A stretch of DNA of 64,000 nucleotides, taken from the NCBI RefSeq assembly GCF_019393635.1, contig NC_057866.1:118496233-118560232 (forward strand), read 5' to 3'. Below, piece after piece: positions 46,490 to 57,929 of this stretch. Under the pieces are notes generated by a model. That model was given only the letters and a program-made list of their open reading frames with translations. It was not told the DNA's origin and made no database searches. This DNA is from Dromiciops gliroides. Lineage: Eukaryota > Chordata > Mammalia > Microbiotheria > Microbiotheriidae. A program made the position numbers and the translations under genes. Position 1 is the first letter of the stretch; every line of letters starts with the position of its first letter.

Positions 46490-46885
46490 TGAGAAGGAGT
46501 GGACAGACAGATAGAGAACAGGAGACAGTAGCGTCATGAAAACCCAAAGGAAAGGGAGGATCCAGGAAGGGAAGGTGGCCCAATAGCTCATTTCCACTTG
46601 AGCAGATAGGTTGATAAGAACAGTATAGAGTCTGGAAAAGAAAAGACCTTTAGATTTGACAATTAGGAAATCATTGGTAACTTTGAAAATAGCAGTTTCA
46701 GTTCAGTAACTAGGTTGGAAGACAGATTGCAAAGGGTTGAGAGGTTAGAGGAGAGGAAGTGGAGGCAGCGGGTGTAAACATATTTTTCTAGGACATAAAG
46801 TACATCTCCACATTTTACAGGCTTTAAAAAGTATGATAAGAAAATAAGAAACAAGCTAATTATATGTCTAGTAAAAGAACTGAAA

Positions 46886-47860
46886 TTACTTGAAGATCAT
46901 AATTTTTGGTTGGTAAAATTCTAAGTTAGCCTGAAGAGATGAAGCAGATCTGTCAAAAATATAGCATTGAAAATTCCTGATGCCTTCTATCTCTGCATTA
47001 ACCTTCTGGCCACTGACAGTGGTGTTTGAAATGCTTTTTTTTTTCTTCTGTTTTTCATCTGCATCTAGGGGATCCTTTGGGGTCAATATCAATATCAAAT
47101 GTATTAATGCTGGTTGCTCAGGCTTGTCAACATCATTACCATATGAATGGCAACTCACACTTCCTGCTAATGTGAAAATCTCCGAGGACATCCTAAGGCA
47201 TGTTTATTAAAAGGCATTCATCTCTCCATAGCCTTCCTGATCATCTTTGATTTCAGTCTTTGGCATTTCCTGGGACAGAAGCTTACCAAACACATTGATG
47301 TTAAGTAGGATTAAATTTAGATCCTTTGGAGTCATCCAGTGCAAGGAGTTCATTGCTTGGCCTGAGTGATGACGGACAATTGGATGAGGCAGGCCTGGTC
47401 ACATGGCCCTGCTCAAGGGAATGCTGCAGACTCTAGCAGAGAAACTAGCCTGGGAGGTCTCCTCAGAAGTAGTGGAAAAATTGAAAGCTTTAGAAATACT
47501 ACATAAAATGAAGTGGAAATCCTCTAGCTTTGGGGACCCGTTAGATCGCAGCATCCCCAAGGAGAGGGAGTTGCAGCTGGCTGCCAAATTCCTCCACCAG
47601 GTGGCTTTTTATTTTGAACTTTGCCAAAGGAATAGCCCCAAATTGGCCACCTGCTCCTGTAGGCAATCTGGAGTTAATAAATAACAGCTGCAGAGTCAGA
47701 GTCAGAGGAATGGGGGGTGGGAAGCTTTCCAACCTCAACACTACTGCTGCCACTAGAAAGCAAGATTCAAAAGGATACAGCCTGTGGGAAGAGAATTTGT
47801 TCTTTTGCATTCTTCTCCTTCCTGTGTTTGACTTTATTAACAATCTCCTCCCTCCCATTA
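46886..47860. other. Unrecognised reading-frame cluster
   Basis: On the minus strand one frame is open from 47587 to 46886 apart from a few stops, with peptide segments such as LHWMTPKDLNLILLNINVFG (about 47315-47350 leftwards) and AEIEGIRNFQCYIFDRSASS (46950-47000). On the plus strand, 47403-47684 is open for 93 codons (segments EVSSEVVEKLKALEILHKMK, ERELQLAAKFLHQVAFYFEL). Neither matches a family I know. No splice sites, promoter or CpG island are evident. A decayed processed pseudogene of an unknown gene or transposon coding remnant is possible, and so is chance. Confidence 0.3.
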
Positions 47861-47994
47861 AAATCTTTCTTCTGCACTAATCTCACAGAACATTATAAGC
47901 AACCCTAGGAAAATCTATTGGGAGTGTTGAGCAATGATAAGAAACTCCAAGGAAATCACTATGGCTTGGTTTCAATTTTACTTTGTCATCAGAC

Positions 47995-48200
47995 ATGAGG
48001 CAGTGTGGTATAATGTATTGAGTGCTGTTCTTGGAGTGAGGAGGACATAGATTCCAATTCCAATTGAGACCTTTAATAGGTGGGTAATCCTGAGCACTTA
48101 ATCTCTCTCAGTTTCCTGATCTTTAAAATAGGAAGAATATTAAATTTAAAGACCATTAGAATCCCTTCTAACTTCAAATCTCTGTTTCTTGGTCAAGTGA
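47995..48200 (+). repeat. MIR SINE
   Basis: 'aggcagtgtggtataatg', 'tcttggagtgaggaggacat', 'ggtaatcctgagcacttaat', 'ctcagtttcctgatctt' and 'attagaatcccttctaac' in order. Confidence 0.75.
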
Positions 48201-48204
48201 GATG

Positions 48205-48475
48205 GGCACAGAGGGTTTGGTGTAGTGGAGGGAATAAGTATTTATTAAGCAATACTATGTGACAGGCACTGTGCTAAATGCTTTACAAATAGTATTTTGA
48301 TTGATCCTCACAACAACCCCGGGAGGTAGGTGTTATTATTGCCACCATTTAAAATTTGAGGAAACTGAGGCAGACAGGATAAGTAACTTACCTATGGTCC
48401 CACAGTAAGTATCTGACAACAAGTTTGGACTTAGGTCTTCCTGACTCTAGGCCCAGTGCTCTTTGTCATCTAGCT
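48205..48475. repeat. MIR3/L2-type repeat
   Basis: 'gtatttattaagcaatactatgtg', 'caggcactgtgctaaatgc', 'aggtaggtgttattattg', 'gaggaaactgaggcagac', then reverse CORE wording to 'ctagctcccagg'. Possibly two elements fused. Confidence 0.6.
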
Positions 48476-48742
48476 CCCAGGATGAGCTTACTTTGTCATC
48501 TCTGTGGTTACTGTGTGGTTTCTACATTCAAGGAATACAAGTACTTTGCCCTCAAAATTCAGTTACAAAAGCGGGGTAAAACTTTAGTTCCAGAAATCTA
48601 TTTATGACTTTGCCAGGGTATTACCATCCCTGGGAATGTTTAAGCATTTGCAGGGTACTTGTTAGGGATACTGTAGAAAAGGTTCATATATTTAACACAG
48701 GGATGATGTAGATCAGGAATTCTAATGGTTGGTGGATTTTAT

Positions 48743-48827
<85 letters not shown>
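48743..48827. repeat. (TCTA)n microsatellite at a SINE tail
   Basis: About 21 perfect units directly joined to the 3' end of the reverse SINE at 48828-48970, where an A-tail would be. Confidence 0.95.
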
Positions 48828-48970
48828 TTATTTTTGGCAGGGCAATGAGGTTTAAGTGACTTGCCCAGGTTCACACAGCTAGTAAGTGTCAAGTGTCTGA
48901 GGTAGGATTTGAACTCAGGTCCTCCTGAACCCAGGCCTGGTGCTTTATCCACTGTGCCATCTAGCCACCC
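48828..48970 (-). mobile_element. Marsupial SINE
   Basis: 'ggcagggcaatgaggtttaa' to 'tgccatctagccacccc'. The tail has become a tetranucleotide repeat. Confidence 0.88.
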
Positions 48971-49339
48971 CAGGGTCGGTGGACTTTAAACAAAATCTTT
49001 TGATGACTCAATATAATTGATTTCCTTTGTAATTCTCTATATTTAATTTTATTCCTTTTAAAACATTTTTTTAGAGTGGATCCATAAGCTTTCCCAGACT
49101 GCCAAAGGGTCTAAAAGACTAAGAACCCATGGTTTGATGAATTCATAAGTCCTTCCATAGGTCCTTCAGCTATTCTATATTTTGAAGAAGGATACATACA
49201 TAAACACACAATCAACCCACAAATAAATCCAATTAAAAATAAAAATATTTTTTACCTAAGGAAAAAATTTCTCAGCTAACTAGAACATAGAATCAATAAT
49301 AGATTTTGAGTTAGAGACCTTAAATAGCATCTAGTCCAA

Positions 49340-49490
49340 TTTTTCTTTTTCATTTTACAGGTAAAGAATCTAATCCCAAGTAGGTGAAATGATTTGTCCA
49401 AGTTCATACAAATAGTAAGTGGCAGGGTCGGAATTTGAATGCGGGTCCTCTGATCACAAATCTATCACTCCTTTCACTGTACCATCTGCC
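49340..49490 (-). repeat. MIR SINE, reverse
   Basis: 'tttacaggtaaagaatc', 'gatttgtccaagttcatac', 'atttgaatgcgggtcctctg' and 'tttcactgtaccatctgcc' in reverse MIR order. Confidence 0.7.
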
Positions 49491-49554
49491 TGGAATGCAA
49501 GGTAATTTTACTTTGTTCATAGTCAAGATGCAATTTACTAAGTATGTTAATTTC

Positions 49555-49701
49555 TTTTTTGTTTTTTGCGGGGCAATGAGGGTTAAGTGACTTGCCCAGG
49601 GTCACACAGCTAGTAAGTGTCAAGTGTCTGAGTCCAGATTTGAACTCAGGTCCTCCTGAATCAGGGCCGGTACTTTATCCACTGAGCCACCTAGCTGACC
49701 C
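49555..49701 (-). mobile_element. Marsupial SINE
   Basis: Perfect 14-bp target duplication agtatgttaatttc at 49541-49554 and 49702-49715. Confidence 0.94.
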
Positions 49702-49715
49702 AGTATGTTAATTTC

Positions 49716-50093
49716 AAAATAAATTATATAAATCATCCTCTAAAAAATACAAATGGCCTCTGAAATGTTTCTTCTCATGCCACTTGTCCCCTCCATTCTC
49801 ATGAATAATGGAAAGTTGATGGTTATACTGCATGACATTTTAAAAACTCAACATTATGAAACCTTTCCAAGTCACACCAAAGACATATTTCCATTACATT
49901 TGTGGTCATGATATTGAAGCTCCTTCAAAGGTCATTGAAAACATCCCAGTACTTTTATATTATATAAAAATAACTTGATATCTATAAGAAAAAAATGACA
50001 GACAGAAGAAAAGGATTTAAGATATAGGAAATCATCCATCTTTTCCTTGTCTTTGTCTAAAATGGCCAAAGCAGAGTAATGATAGTAATTTCC
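49716..50093. other. Intergenic gap, nothing recognised
   Basis: AT-rich, no repeat wording or coding signal seen. Confidence 0.5.
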
Positions 50094-50105
50094 CCATGTC
50101 CTTTT

Positions 50106-50276
50106 TTTTAAATTTGTTTTTGGGGTTTTTGGGTTTTTTGGTGAGGCAATTAGGATTAAGTGACTTGCCCAGGGTCACACAGCTAGGAATTGTTAAGTGT
50201 CTGAGGCCAGATTTGAACTCACTTCCTCCTGAATCCAGGGCTGGTGCTCTATCCACTGTGGAACCTAGCTACCCCT
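50106..50276 (-). mobile_element. Marsupial SINE at a double-hit site
   Basis: Target duplication ccatgtcctttt at 50094-50105 and 50277-50288. The right copy ends exactly where the L1 target duplication starts. Confidence 0.92.
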
Positions 50277-50325
50277 CCATGTCCTTTTAAAATCCAAAGT
50301 CCAGGCCTTCCCAATAAGATCAGGG

Positions 50326-50994
50326 GTGAAACAGAGATGTCCATTATCACCCCTATTATTTAATATTGTTCTAGAAATGTTAGCTTTAGCAATCAGAGAA
50401 GAGAAAGGAATTAAAGGAATTAGAATACACAAGGAGGAAATAAAACTATCACTCTTTGCAGATGATATGATGGTATACTTAAAGAATCCTAGAGAATCAA
50501 CTCAAAAATTACTTGAAACAATTAACAACTTTAGCAAAATAGCAGGATATAAAATAAATCCACATAAATCATCAGTGTTTCTATACATGACCAACAAAGC
50601 TCATCACCAAGGGATAGGAAGAGAAATTCCATTTAAAGTAACAGTAGATAATATAAAATACTTGGGAGTCTACTTGCCAAGACAAACCCAGGAACTCTAT
50701 GAACACAACTACCAAACACTCTTCAAACAAATCAAATCAGATCTAAATAATTGGAAAGATATCAATTGCTCGTGGATAGGCAGAGCTAATATAATAAAAA
50801 TGACAATACTGCCTAAATTAATTTACTTATTCAGTGCCATACCAATCAGACTACCTAAAAATTATTTTATAGAGCTAGAAAAAATAATAACAAAATTCAT
50901 CTGGAAAAAAAAATCAAGAATATCCAGGGAAATAATGAAAAAAAAATTCACAGGAAGGTGGGTTAGCGGTACCAAACCTGGAGCTTTATTATAA
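50326..50994 (+). pseudogene. L1 ORF2, reverse transcriptase part
   Basis: 222 open codons. [15 protein letters not shown] and the catalytic FADD motif (residues about 44-47, LFADDMMVYL) are hallmarks of LINE-1 reverse transcriptase, followed by the thumb-like YKINPHKS and KYLGVYLP segments. Missing upstream: the endonuclease and the first half of the polymerase, lost by 5' truncation. A frame break near 50960-50996 separates it from the next block. Confidence 0.9.
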
Positions 50995-50995
50995 A

Positions 50996-52189
50996 GTGGC
51001 AGTCATCAAAACTATCTGGTATTGGCTAAAAAATAGGGTGGTAGATCAATGGAATAGGCTAGGCTCAGGAAATGTAGTAGTAAATGACACTAGTAATGTA
51101 GTGTTTGATAAACCCAAAGACTCCAGCTTCTGGGATAGGAACTCAGTATTTGACAAAAACTGCTGGGAAAACTGGAAGATAGTATGGCAGAAATTAGGCA
51201 TAGACCAACATCTTACACCTTATACTAAAATAAGGTCAAAATGGATACATGATTTAGACATAAGAGGTGATACCATAGGTAAATTAGGAGAGAAAAGAAT
51301 AGTCTACCTATCAGATCTTTGGAAAGGAAAACAGTTTTTGACCAAACAAGAGATAGATTATATTATAAAATGCAAAATGGATGATTTTGATTACATTAAA
51401 TTAAAAAAAATTTGTACAAACAGAAGCAATGCATCCAAAATTAGAAGGGAAGCCGAAAGCTGGGAAACAATTTTTGAGACCAGTACTTCTGATAAAGGCC
51501 TCATCTCTAAAATATATAGGGAACTAAATCAAATTTATAAGAACCCAAGTCATTCCCCAATTGAGAAATGGTCAAAGGATATGAACAGGCAGTTTTCTGA
51601 TGAAGAAACCAAAGCAATCTATTCCCATATGAAAAAATGCTCTAAATCTCTAATGATTAGAGAGATGCAAATAAAAACAACTCTGAGGTACCAACTGACA
51701 ACTATCAGATTGGCTAAAATGACAAAAAAGGAAAAGAATAAATGTTGGAGAAGCTGTGGGAAAATTGGAACACTAATCCATTGTTGGTGGAGCTGTGAAC
51801 TGATCCAACCATTCTGGAGAGCAATTTGGAATTATGCCCAAAGGGCAATAAAGCTGTGCATACCCTTTGACCCAGCAATACCACTTTTAGGTCTTTTTCC
51901 CAAAGAAAACATGGAAAGGGGAAAGGGACCCACATGTACAAAAATATTTATAGCTGCTGTTTACGTGGTGGCAAGGAATTGGAAGTTGAGGGGGTGCCCA
52001 TCAATTGGGGAATGGCTGGACAAGTTCTGGTATATGAATACAATGGAATACTATTGTGCTGTAAGAAATGATGAGCAGGAGTTCAGAGAAACCTGGAGGG
52101 TCTTGCGTGAGCTGATGATGAGTGAGATGAGCAGAACCAGAAGAACATTGTACAGAGTATCATCAACATTGAATGTTGATCTACTGTGA
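50996..52189 (+). pseudogene. L1 ORF2, C-terminal part
   Basis: 397 open codons continuing ORF2 in another frame. Near the end CWRSCGKIGTLIHC starts the Cys/His segment conserved at LINE-1 ORF2 C-termini. The block ends at a natural stop near 52189, followed by the 3' UTR with a G-rich tract (52485-52510). Not a host gene. Confidence 0.9.
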
Positions 52190-52618
52190 TGGACTATATT
52201 CTTCTCACCAATGCAATGGCACAGAAGAGTTCTAGGGAACTTGTGATGGAAGAGGATCTCCAAATCCAAAGGAAAAAAAAAAAAAGAACTGCGGAGTATA
52301 GATGCTGAATGAACCATACTATTTCTTTTGTTTTTGATGCTGTTGTTTTTTTCTAATTTGAGGTTTTTCATCATTGCTCTGATTTTTTCTCTTATAACAT
52401 GACTAATGCAGAAATATGTTTAATGTTATTATGTGTATATATATATATATATATAACCTATATCAGATTACCTGCTGTCTAGGGCAGGGGGGAGGGAAGG
52501 GAGGGAGGGAGAAAAATCTGAAATTGTAAAGCTTGTATAAACAAAAGTTGAGAACTATCTTTACATGTAACGGAAAAAAAATAAAATACTTTATTAATAT
52601 AAAGAAAATCTAATGTCC

Positions 52619-54015
52619 ATAATCTGCTTAAACATATTTTAAGGAACAAATTTTTAGTAAGGACATGAAAGGCAAAAATATGAATAAACCCAAACAAACA
52701 AAATACTCCTACTTAATTATTCCCAGTAGCAAATGCAAATAATGATTGTGCACCCACTACCTTTGTTCTGGACTCTCTAATTTATGGTATTGAAGGACTT
52801 TGGGGAATGGAAGGGACCACTGACTGCCAAAACTACAGTATTTTCTTTTGGTTCAATTTTTGGCAATCTCCCATGTAGTTCTCTCCTTTCTCCAAAAGAA
52901 AATAGAGGAAAAAAATGATAACAACACCCGAAACACTGACTGTCTATCTAGTTAGTTATTAAGGTAATTCTTGATGAAATTATACTTTTTAATTTTGTTT
53001 TTTGATTGCAAGTAATTTAAAAGCATGTAGGCTATATTTTAGTATAGTTTTATAAATCAAAATGATTTTTTTTTCGAAGTAAATTCAAACCCAAGTAGAG
53101 ACATAGAAAGAGAGTTCAGTAGGTGTAATTGCTTCCTGTAAATATCTGGACAGGAGGACTGTAAAATCGACATCTTAATGCACCAAACCTCAGGATTTGA
53201 AAAGCATTCTCTCATTGCCACCAACCTAAATGGCTCAATTATGAGTAACTAGCATTGACAGAAATTGCCATTCATTTTTGTAAGTGTAGCTTTGGTGAAT
53301 CACAATAGATGGTGCACCAGGGGAAATGGATGGCTGCACCATTTTAGACAAAAACAAGCAAATAAAAGAAAGGAGAGCAAAAGAGTGGAGAAAAGTACTG
53401 GGGATTAATAGCCCCTGTCGTTTGATGGGGATTTCTGACTGTCCCTCTCATGATTTCTGGGCCAAAATCATAACACAGCATTATTCTTGAAATCAATACT
53501 TTTACAGAATATAACTACTCAGGTCCTTCCTGTAGGTAATGGAAGTCTAGTAGCCCTATGGCATGGACAGAATATTATTTCTGGAATCTTATGAATAGAG
53601 ACACAAGGTCCCGGTGGGTCAAGACTTGGATAATTGTGTACAATGCTTTGGAAATTTCCTACTCCTTTAAAAGGTTATTTAAAATAAAGATATCACTTGA
53701 GGTATGTAGGGATTGTGACAGGCCCTGAGATTCTATTAGGGGATGGTAAAGTACAGGAACGGGAGGGCCCTGGGGTACATCACCCTCTAGAACATCAGTT
53801 TCCACCATTTCATTTTTATGGAGGGAAAATCTGGTTTATGATGAACATTAAGGATGCTAGTGGGGATAGGGGAGAGGCAATGAAAGACAGTGACCATGGC
53901 TTTAGATAGGGGGTAGAGAAGGCTGTCTTTGGCTTGGGTTTGATGAAAGGATCATAGCTTCACAAACAATTATAATTCTAGGTTTAGATCTGGAAGTAAT
54001 AAAGTTCAAACCCTC
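52619..54015. other. Intergenic stretch, nothing recognised
   Basis: No repeat wording strong enough to name. The 70-codon frame at 53697 has no features of a real gene. Confidence 0.5.
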
Positions 54016-54120
54016 TCACTGTCTAGATGAAGAATTTGAAATCTAATGATATAAAGTTACTTTCCCAAGGTCATATTTAATCCCAAGTCTTCTGACTCTA
54101 AATTCAGTGCTCCAGGAGAA
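54016..54120 (-). repeat. MIR SINE fragment, reverse
   Basis: 'gatgaagaatttgaaat', 'ttactttcccaaggtcat' and 'ttctgactctaaattcagtgctc'. Confidence 0.6.
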
Positions 54121-54700
54121 ATGGTCCACAAGGTGAGGTTAATTTTATTTGTATTTGATTGTATTGACGGTCTCACTGGGCTTTCAACCTTGAGTTGTCA
54201 GTTCTGGCTACTTTGTCCCAGGGTAAAGCCAAGGATGAACAATCCAATTTTCCATGCTCATGTCAGCTTTTGCACCTAGTGTTTGTTTCTTTCAGCAGTA
54301 AACACAACATGACCATCACTGTCAGGTGAAGTTAATCACAAACCTTTTGGAGAATCCTTTTATTTGGTGACTTTCTTGCCCTTTCTTCTCCAAATCCTGT
54401 TAACTCCTGCTTTCTCTCACCTGTGATTTATTGTACAAAAACATTAAGAGATGGTAAAAAAAAGACTAGGACCATTAAGAATAGATTCTGTAGAACCTGT
54501 AGAAGAGAACCCTTTGAAATGGCTAGATTTTAGCTTCTTATGGTTTTTTAGAATCCCCTGAACACCAAACCCACCTAACCCTGCCCTCTCTGTAGATGAA
54601 TATTGCACTTGGAAAATTGTCCCTCTTTTATTCTCTTCTCCCTATCATCAGTGCCCTGCTCTGAGTCAGCTGAAAAGGACTAAAGTGTCTGATCAATTTA
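54121..54700. other. Intergenic stretch, nothing recognised
   Basis: No coding or repeat signal seen. Confidence 0.5.
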
Positions 54701-54717
54701 CAAGAATATGTTAATGG

Positions 54718-54862
54718 GGGGGCAGCTAGGTGGTGCAGTAGATAAAGCACCTGCCCTGGATTCAGGAGTACCTGAGTTCAAATCCTGCCTCAGACACTTG
54801 ACACTTACTAGCTGTGTGACCCTGGGCAAGTCACTTAACCCCCATTGCCTGCAAAAAAAAAA
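54718..54862 (+). mobile_element. Marsupial SINE
   Basis: Perfect 13-bp target duplication aatatgttaatgg at 54705-54717 and 54863-54875. Confidence 0.94.
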
Positions 54863-54875
54863 AATATGTTAATGG

Positions 54876-55460
54876 CTTAGACTTAAATACTTTAATGTAT
54901 CCCTAGCCTCACTGATGTGGGTATTTCTTCCAATAGTATATATTTCAACCCATTTGAGCCTTATTATTCTATATATTTCCTGTTCATGAGCTGCCATAAA
55001 GCTGCCATTATTATTTATAGACCAACACAGCAGGCTGAAGGCCTTCCTCTATCTAGGCCTTTTAATTTTCCTATGGATACAAGTGTAGCAATGGAGCTGT
55101 CTCCTCTTGGCTGACCATCTTTTCTGGATGACATTTTTGATAGTGCCTCTATTTACTTTCAAGTCATCATTATTGATTTATGCATAGTGAATGAAACAGA
55201 AAAAAACAAAATACTTTATTAATTTAAAAAAATGTCAGGCATCAGTAAAACACTACCCCAAACTATCCTAATGAAAAAAAAATCTGCTTAGATATGAATC
55301 CCTGGGTGTTGAATAAATACCAAGATTTATAATAGAAAACAGCTAACCTGCAACCTCTCAACATACTATTTAAGTTTAACTCTGAGAATCTCTTAAATGC
55401 TGTCAATGTGAACTACAGACTATGTGTAATTAACTAATTAATCAATTAATTAACTAATTC
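54876..55460. other. Intergenic stretch, nothing recognised
   Basis: AT-rich. 'aaatactttattaatttaaaaa' at 55209 resembles an L1 3' terminus, but no element precedes it. Confidence 0.45.
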
Positions 55461-55479
55461 ACTCATTCACTCACACATT

Positions 55480-56760
55480 GAACAAGCATTTATTAAATGT
55501 TTACTATGGGCCAAGCACTGTCTTAGGCTCTGGGGGTATAAAACCAAAGTTCTAAACCGTGTCTGCCTTCAAAGAATTTACCCTTCGTGTGTATTGGGCA
55601 GGAGAGAAAGGGTGGAAAAGAGGCTTTAAAAATACAGATATGTAAATACTAATTGTGTACAAAATAAATTATTTGGGAAGCCAACACAATCAAGATATGT
55701 TCCATGTTATAAGTGGCTCTTGATTTGAGCTTTGAAGGAATTCTAAAGGCAGAGGTGAGGATGCAGTGCATTCCAAACATGAGGAGCAACCTATTCTTAG
55801 ACACAGATACAATATAGTACATAGAAATCCCAGTAGAAGGAAAAAGCAAACCCATCTTTTGTGAAAAAGAACAAAGTGTCATCAACCTTGAAAGGTATGC
55901 TGGAGCCATGTTTTGAAAGGCTTTGCATATCAAATAGAGGAGCTCATATTTTATCTTAGAGTTCACTGGGGAGTACTGGAATTTCTTGAGCAAGGAAACG
56001 ATGTGGTCAGAATTGTGATTTACAAATGCCAATTTGGCAGCAGGATAAAGGACAAATTGAAGTGGGGTGAGATTTGAGACAGAGAGACCAATTAGGAAGT
56101 TGTTGTCATAATTTACCAGTATAAGGTGATTAGAAACTGAACAAAGGCAGTGGCTGTGAGGGAGGAAGGAAGGAGATCGATGCATGCGAGAGATTGCTGA
56201 GAGAAAATCTATGAGGCTTAGGAACTGATGGAATATGGGCAGCAAAGGACACTGCAGAGCTGAGGGTTATACCAACATTTAGCACTTGGGTGACTTGGAA
56301 ATAAAATGGTGCCCTCAAAAGAAACAGGAAAGTTAGGAAGAGGAGAGGGATTGAGGGAAAGGGTAACAAAATCTGTTCTGAACCTGTTGTAATGCTTATG
56401 GGACATCCAATGGAAAATATTCAATAGCTATTTGGAGATGTGAGACTATAGCTCAGAGGACTAACTAGATCTGGGAAATAATTGCATAGAGATAATTAAT
56501 ATTTTAGAAGACAGAGACTTTGTGGAAGAACTTGTTAGAAAGACAGCACGAGTGAAGGTTCTCATTTGGTTTCCTCTGTAGCAGTAGTCATTGTCTGAAC
56601 ATGACCAGCAGAATTCCTTATATGAAGTACCTTATCATCCAGGTAGTTACTGTTGTTTAAATCCAGCAAGTGGGACATGGAGAATCACCCCAGAAAGAGG
56701 GGGGAGTATCCAGACAGGTAAGAAGAGAACCAGGTGAAAGTGCTGTCAAATTCAGATAAT
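55480..56760 (+). repeat. 'Family R', longest copy
   Basis: 'gcatttattaaatgtttactatggg...ccaagcactgtc', '...gaggatgcagtgcattccaa', 'tttgaaaggctttgcatatc', 'gagcaaggaaacgatgtggtcag', 'gaccaattaggaagttgttg', 'gggacatccaatggaaaat'. The 198-codon minus frame across it is accidental. Confidence 0.55.
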
Positions 56761-56769
56761 AGTATTGGA

Positions 56770-57175
56770 TGTATTACTGGGTCAATATGGGGGAAGCATT
56801 TTGCATAATAGATTTTTCTTGGTATCTTTTGTTTTTTATAACACCAAAATTTTGCCCAGTATTCCTCCTTTTCCTTTTATTAACTTTTGGTTGTTTTGTA
56901 GTTGTTCTTTCCATTTATATTGTTATAATTACTGTGGATATTGTTTTCTTGGCTTGACATACTCTGTATCAGTTCATGTAGATTTTTCTCTGGTTTTTGG
57001 TATTCATTGCAGTTGACTTTCCTTATAGCAAAGTTATATTATTTTCACATGCCATGATTTGTTTAGCTTTCCCCAGTTGCTAGGCGTCTACTTTGTTTCT
57101 AATCTTTGCTGTCACAAAAAGTGCTACTATAAATATTTTGGTGTATATAGTAAACTGTGGAAAGCATTTTATAAA
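56770..57175 (-). repeat. Old L1 ORF2/3' fragment, reverse
   Basis: 'gatttgtttagctttccccagttgc' and 'ctactttgtttctaatctttgctgtcac...gtgctactataaatattt' is the reverse of the 3' part of L1 ORF2 ('aatatttatagcagc...ggaattgg...ccatcaattgggg'). Confidence 0.7.
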
Positions 57176-57284
57176 TGCAAAAGGAGTAGAGAAATGTGAA
57201 CCATTATGATATAAATTTGAGTAATTTTTATTATTGCAGATTCATAAAAAATTAGATTTGGAAGATTCTTTTAACATCATGTAG

Positions 57285-57400
57285 TGCTAGTCCTTCATTT
57301 TACAGATGAAGAAGCTAAGGCATAGAGAGATGAAAGGACACCCCCAAGGTCACACAGCAAATTAGTTTCAGAGTTAGAAGCAGCACCCAGCCAACTGCCA
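57285..57400 (-). repeat. MIR SINE, reverse
   Basis: 'cattttacagatgaagaagct', 'cccaaggtcacacagcaaatt', 'ttcagagttagaagcagcac'. Confidence 0.7.
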
Positions 57401-57539
57401 TTCCTGTTATGGTAGGACTTGGTAAAAGAAAACAAGTATCACTTTTCTAATGTGCCTTGGTTCCCATTATGTGTAATATGAGAAGGTTGGTCCAGATGGC
57501 TTCATAAGCCCTATTTAGTCCCAAATATAAGTTTCTGTC

Positions 57540-57720
57540 ATCCATCTATGGTCAACCTGGTAGATAAAGCACTGTTCTTAGGGCCAGCAAGACCTCAATT
57601 CAAGTCCTGCCTCTGATAGATTTAGGCTATGTGACCTTAGTTAAATAATCTAACCTCTCAGTGTTCTAGTAAACTCTAAGACCATAAATTGCAGAGAAAT
57701 GCTTATCTGCATTGGTAGAA
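57540..57720 (+). repeat. MIR SINE
   Basis: 'ctgttcttagggccagcaag', 'cctcaattcaagtcctgcct', 'gctatgtgaccttagttaa'. Confidence 0.7.
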
Positions 57721-57929
57721 TGAATTTTCTTACCAAGAAGCTCCCTATACCAATGAAATCACATCTCTAGTCCCTATCTCTGTGTTGCTACTTCAGAAAA
57801 ATATAATCTCTTATTAGATTTCCATGTTAATTAAAGAAAATTGGGTAGAGACAAATAATACGCTCCTTCCCCCAAGAGGACTACTAATTTTCAATATAAG
57901 ACTACATTAATTTATTGGGTACCCGGCAC

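Larger units (their letters stand above)
45660..46830 (+). repeat. Old 'family R' repeat, interrupted
   Basis: 45660-46000 and 46490-46830 continue each other: 'ggacatccagtttaaaatg', 'agctggataataatagattt', then 'gacagattgcaaagggttga', 'ggaagtggaggcagcgggtg'. The 3' wording matches 1320-1350, and the 5' wording matches 56395-56480. Interrupted by (GA)n and two SINEs. Confidence 0.5.
50303..52604 (+). mobile_element. 5'-truncated L1, comparatively young
   Basis: Starts inside ORF2 and runs to a 3' UTR with an A-rich end. 14-bp target duplication aaaatcYaaWgtcc at 50289-50302 and 52605-52618 (2 mismatches). Contains two long open blocks. It is much better preserved than the L1 at 28.9-37 kb. 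Confidence 0.93.

Noticed and set aside
55649..56245. 198-codon minus-strand frame
   Set aside because: It lies wholly within an old repeat shared with other parts of the window. No splice sites, no family motif.
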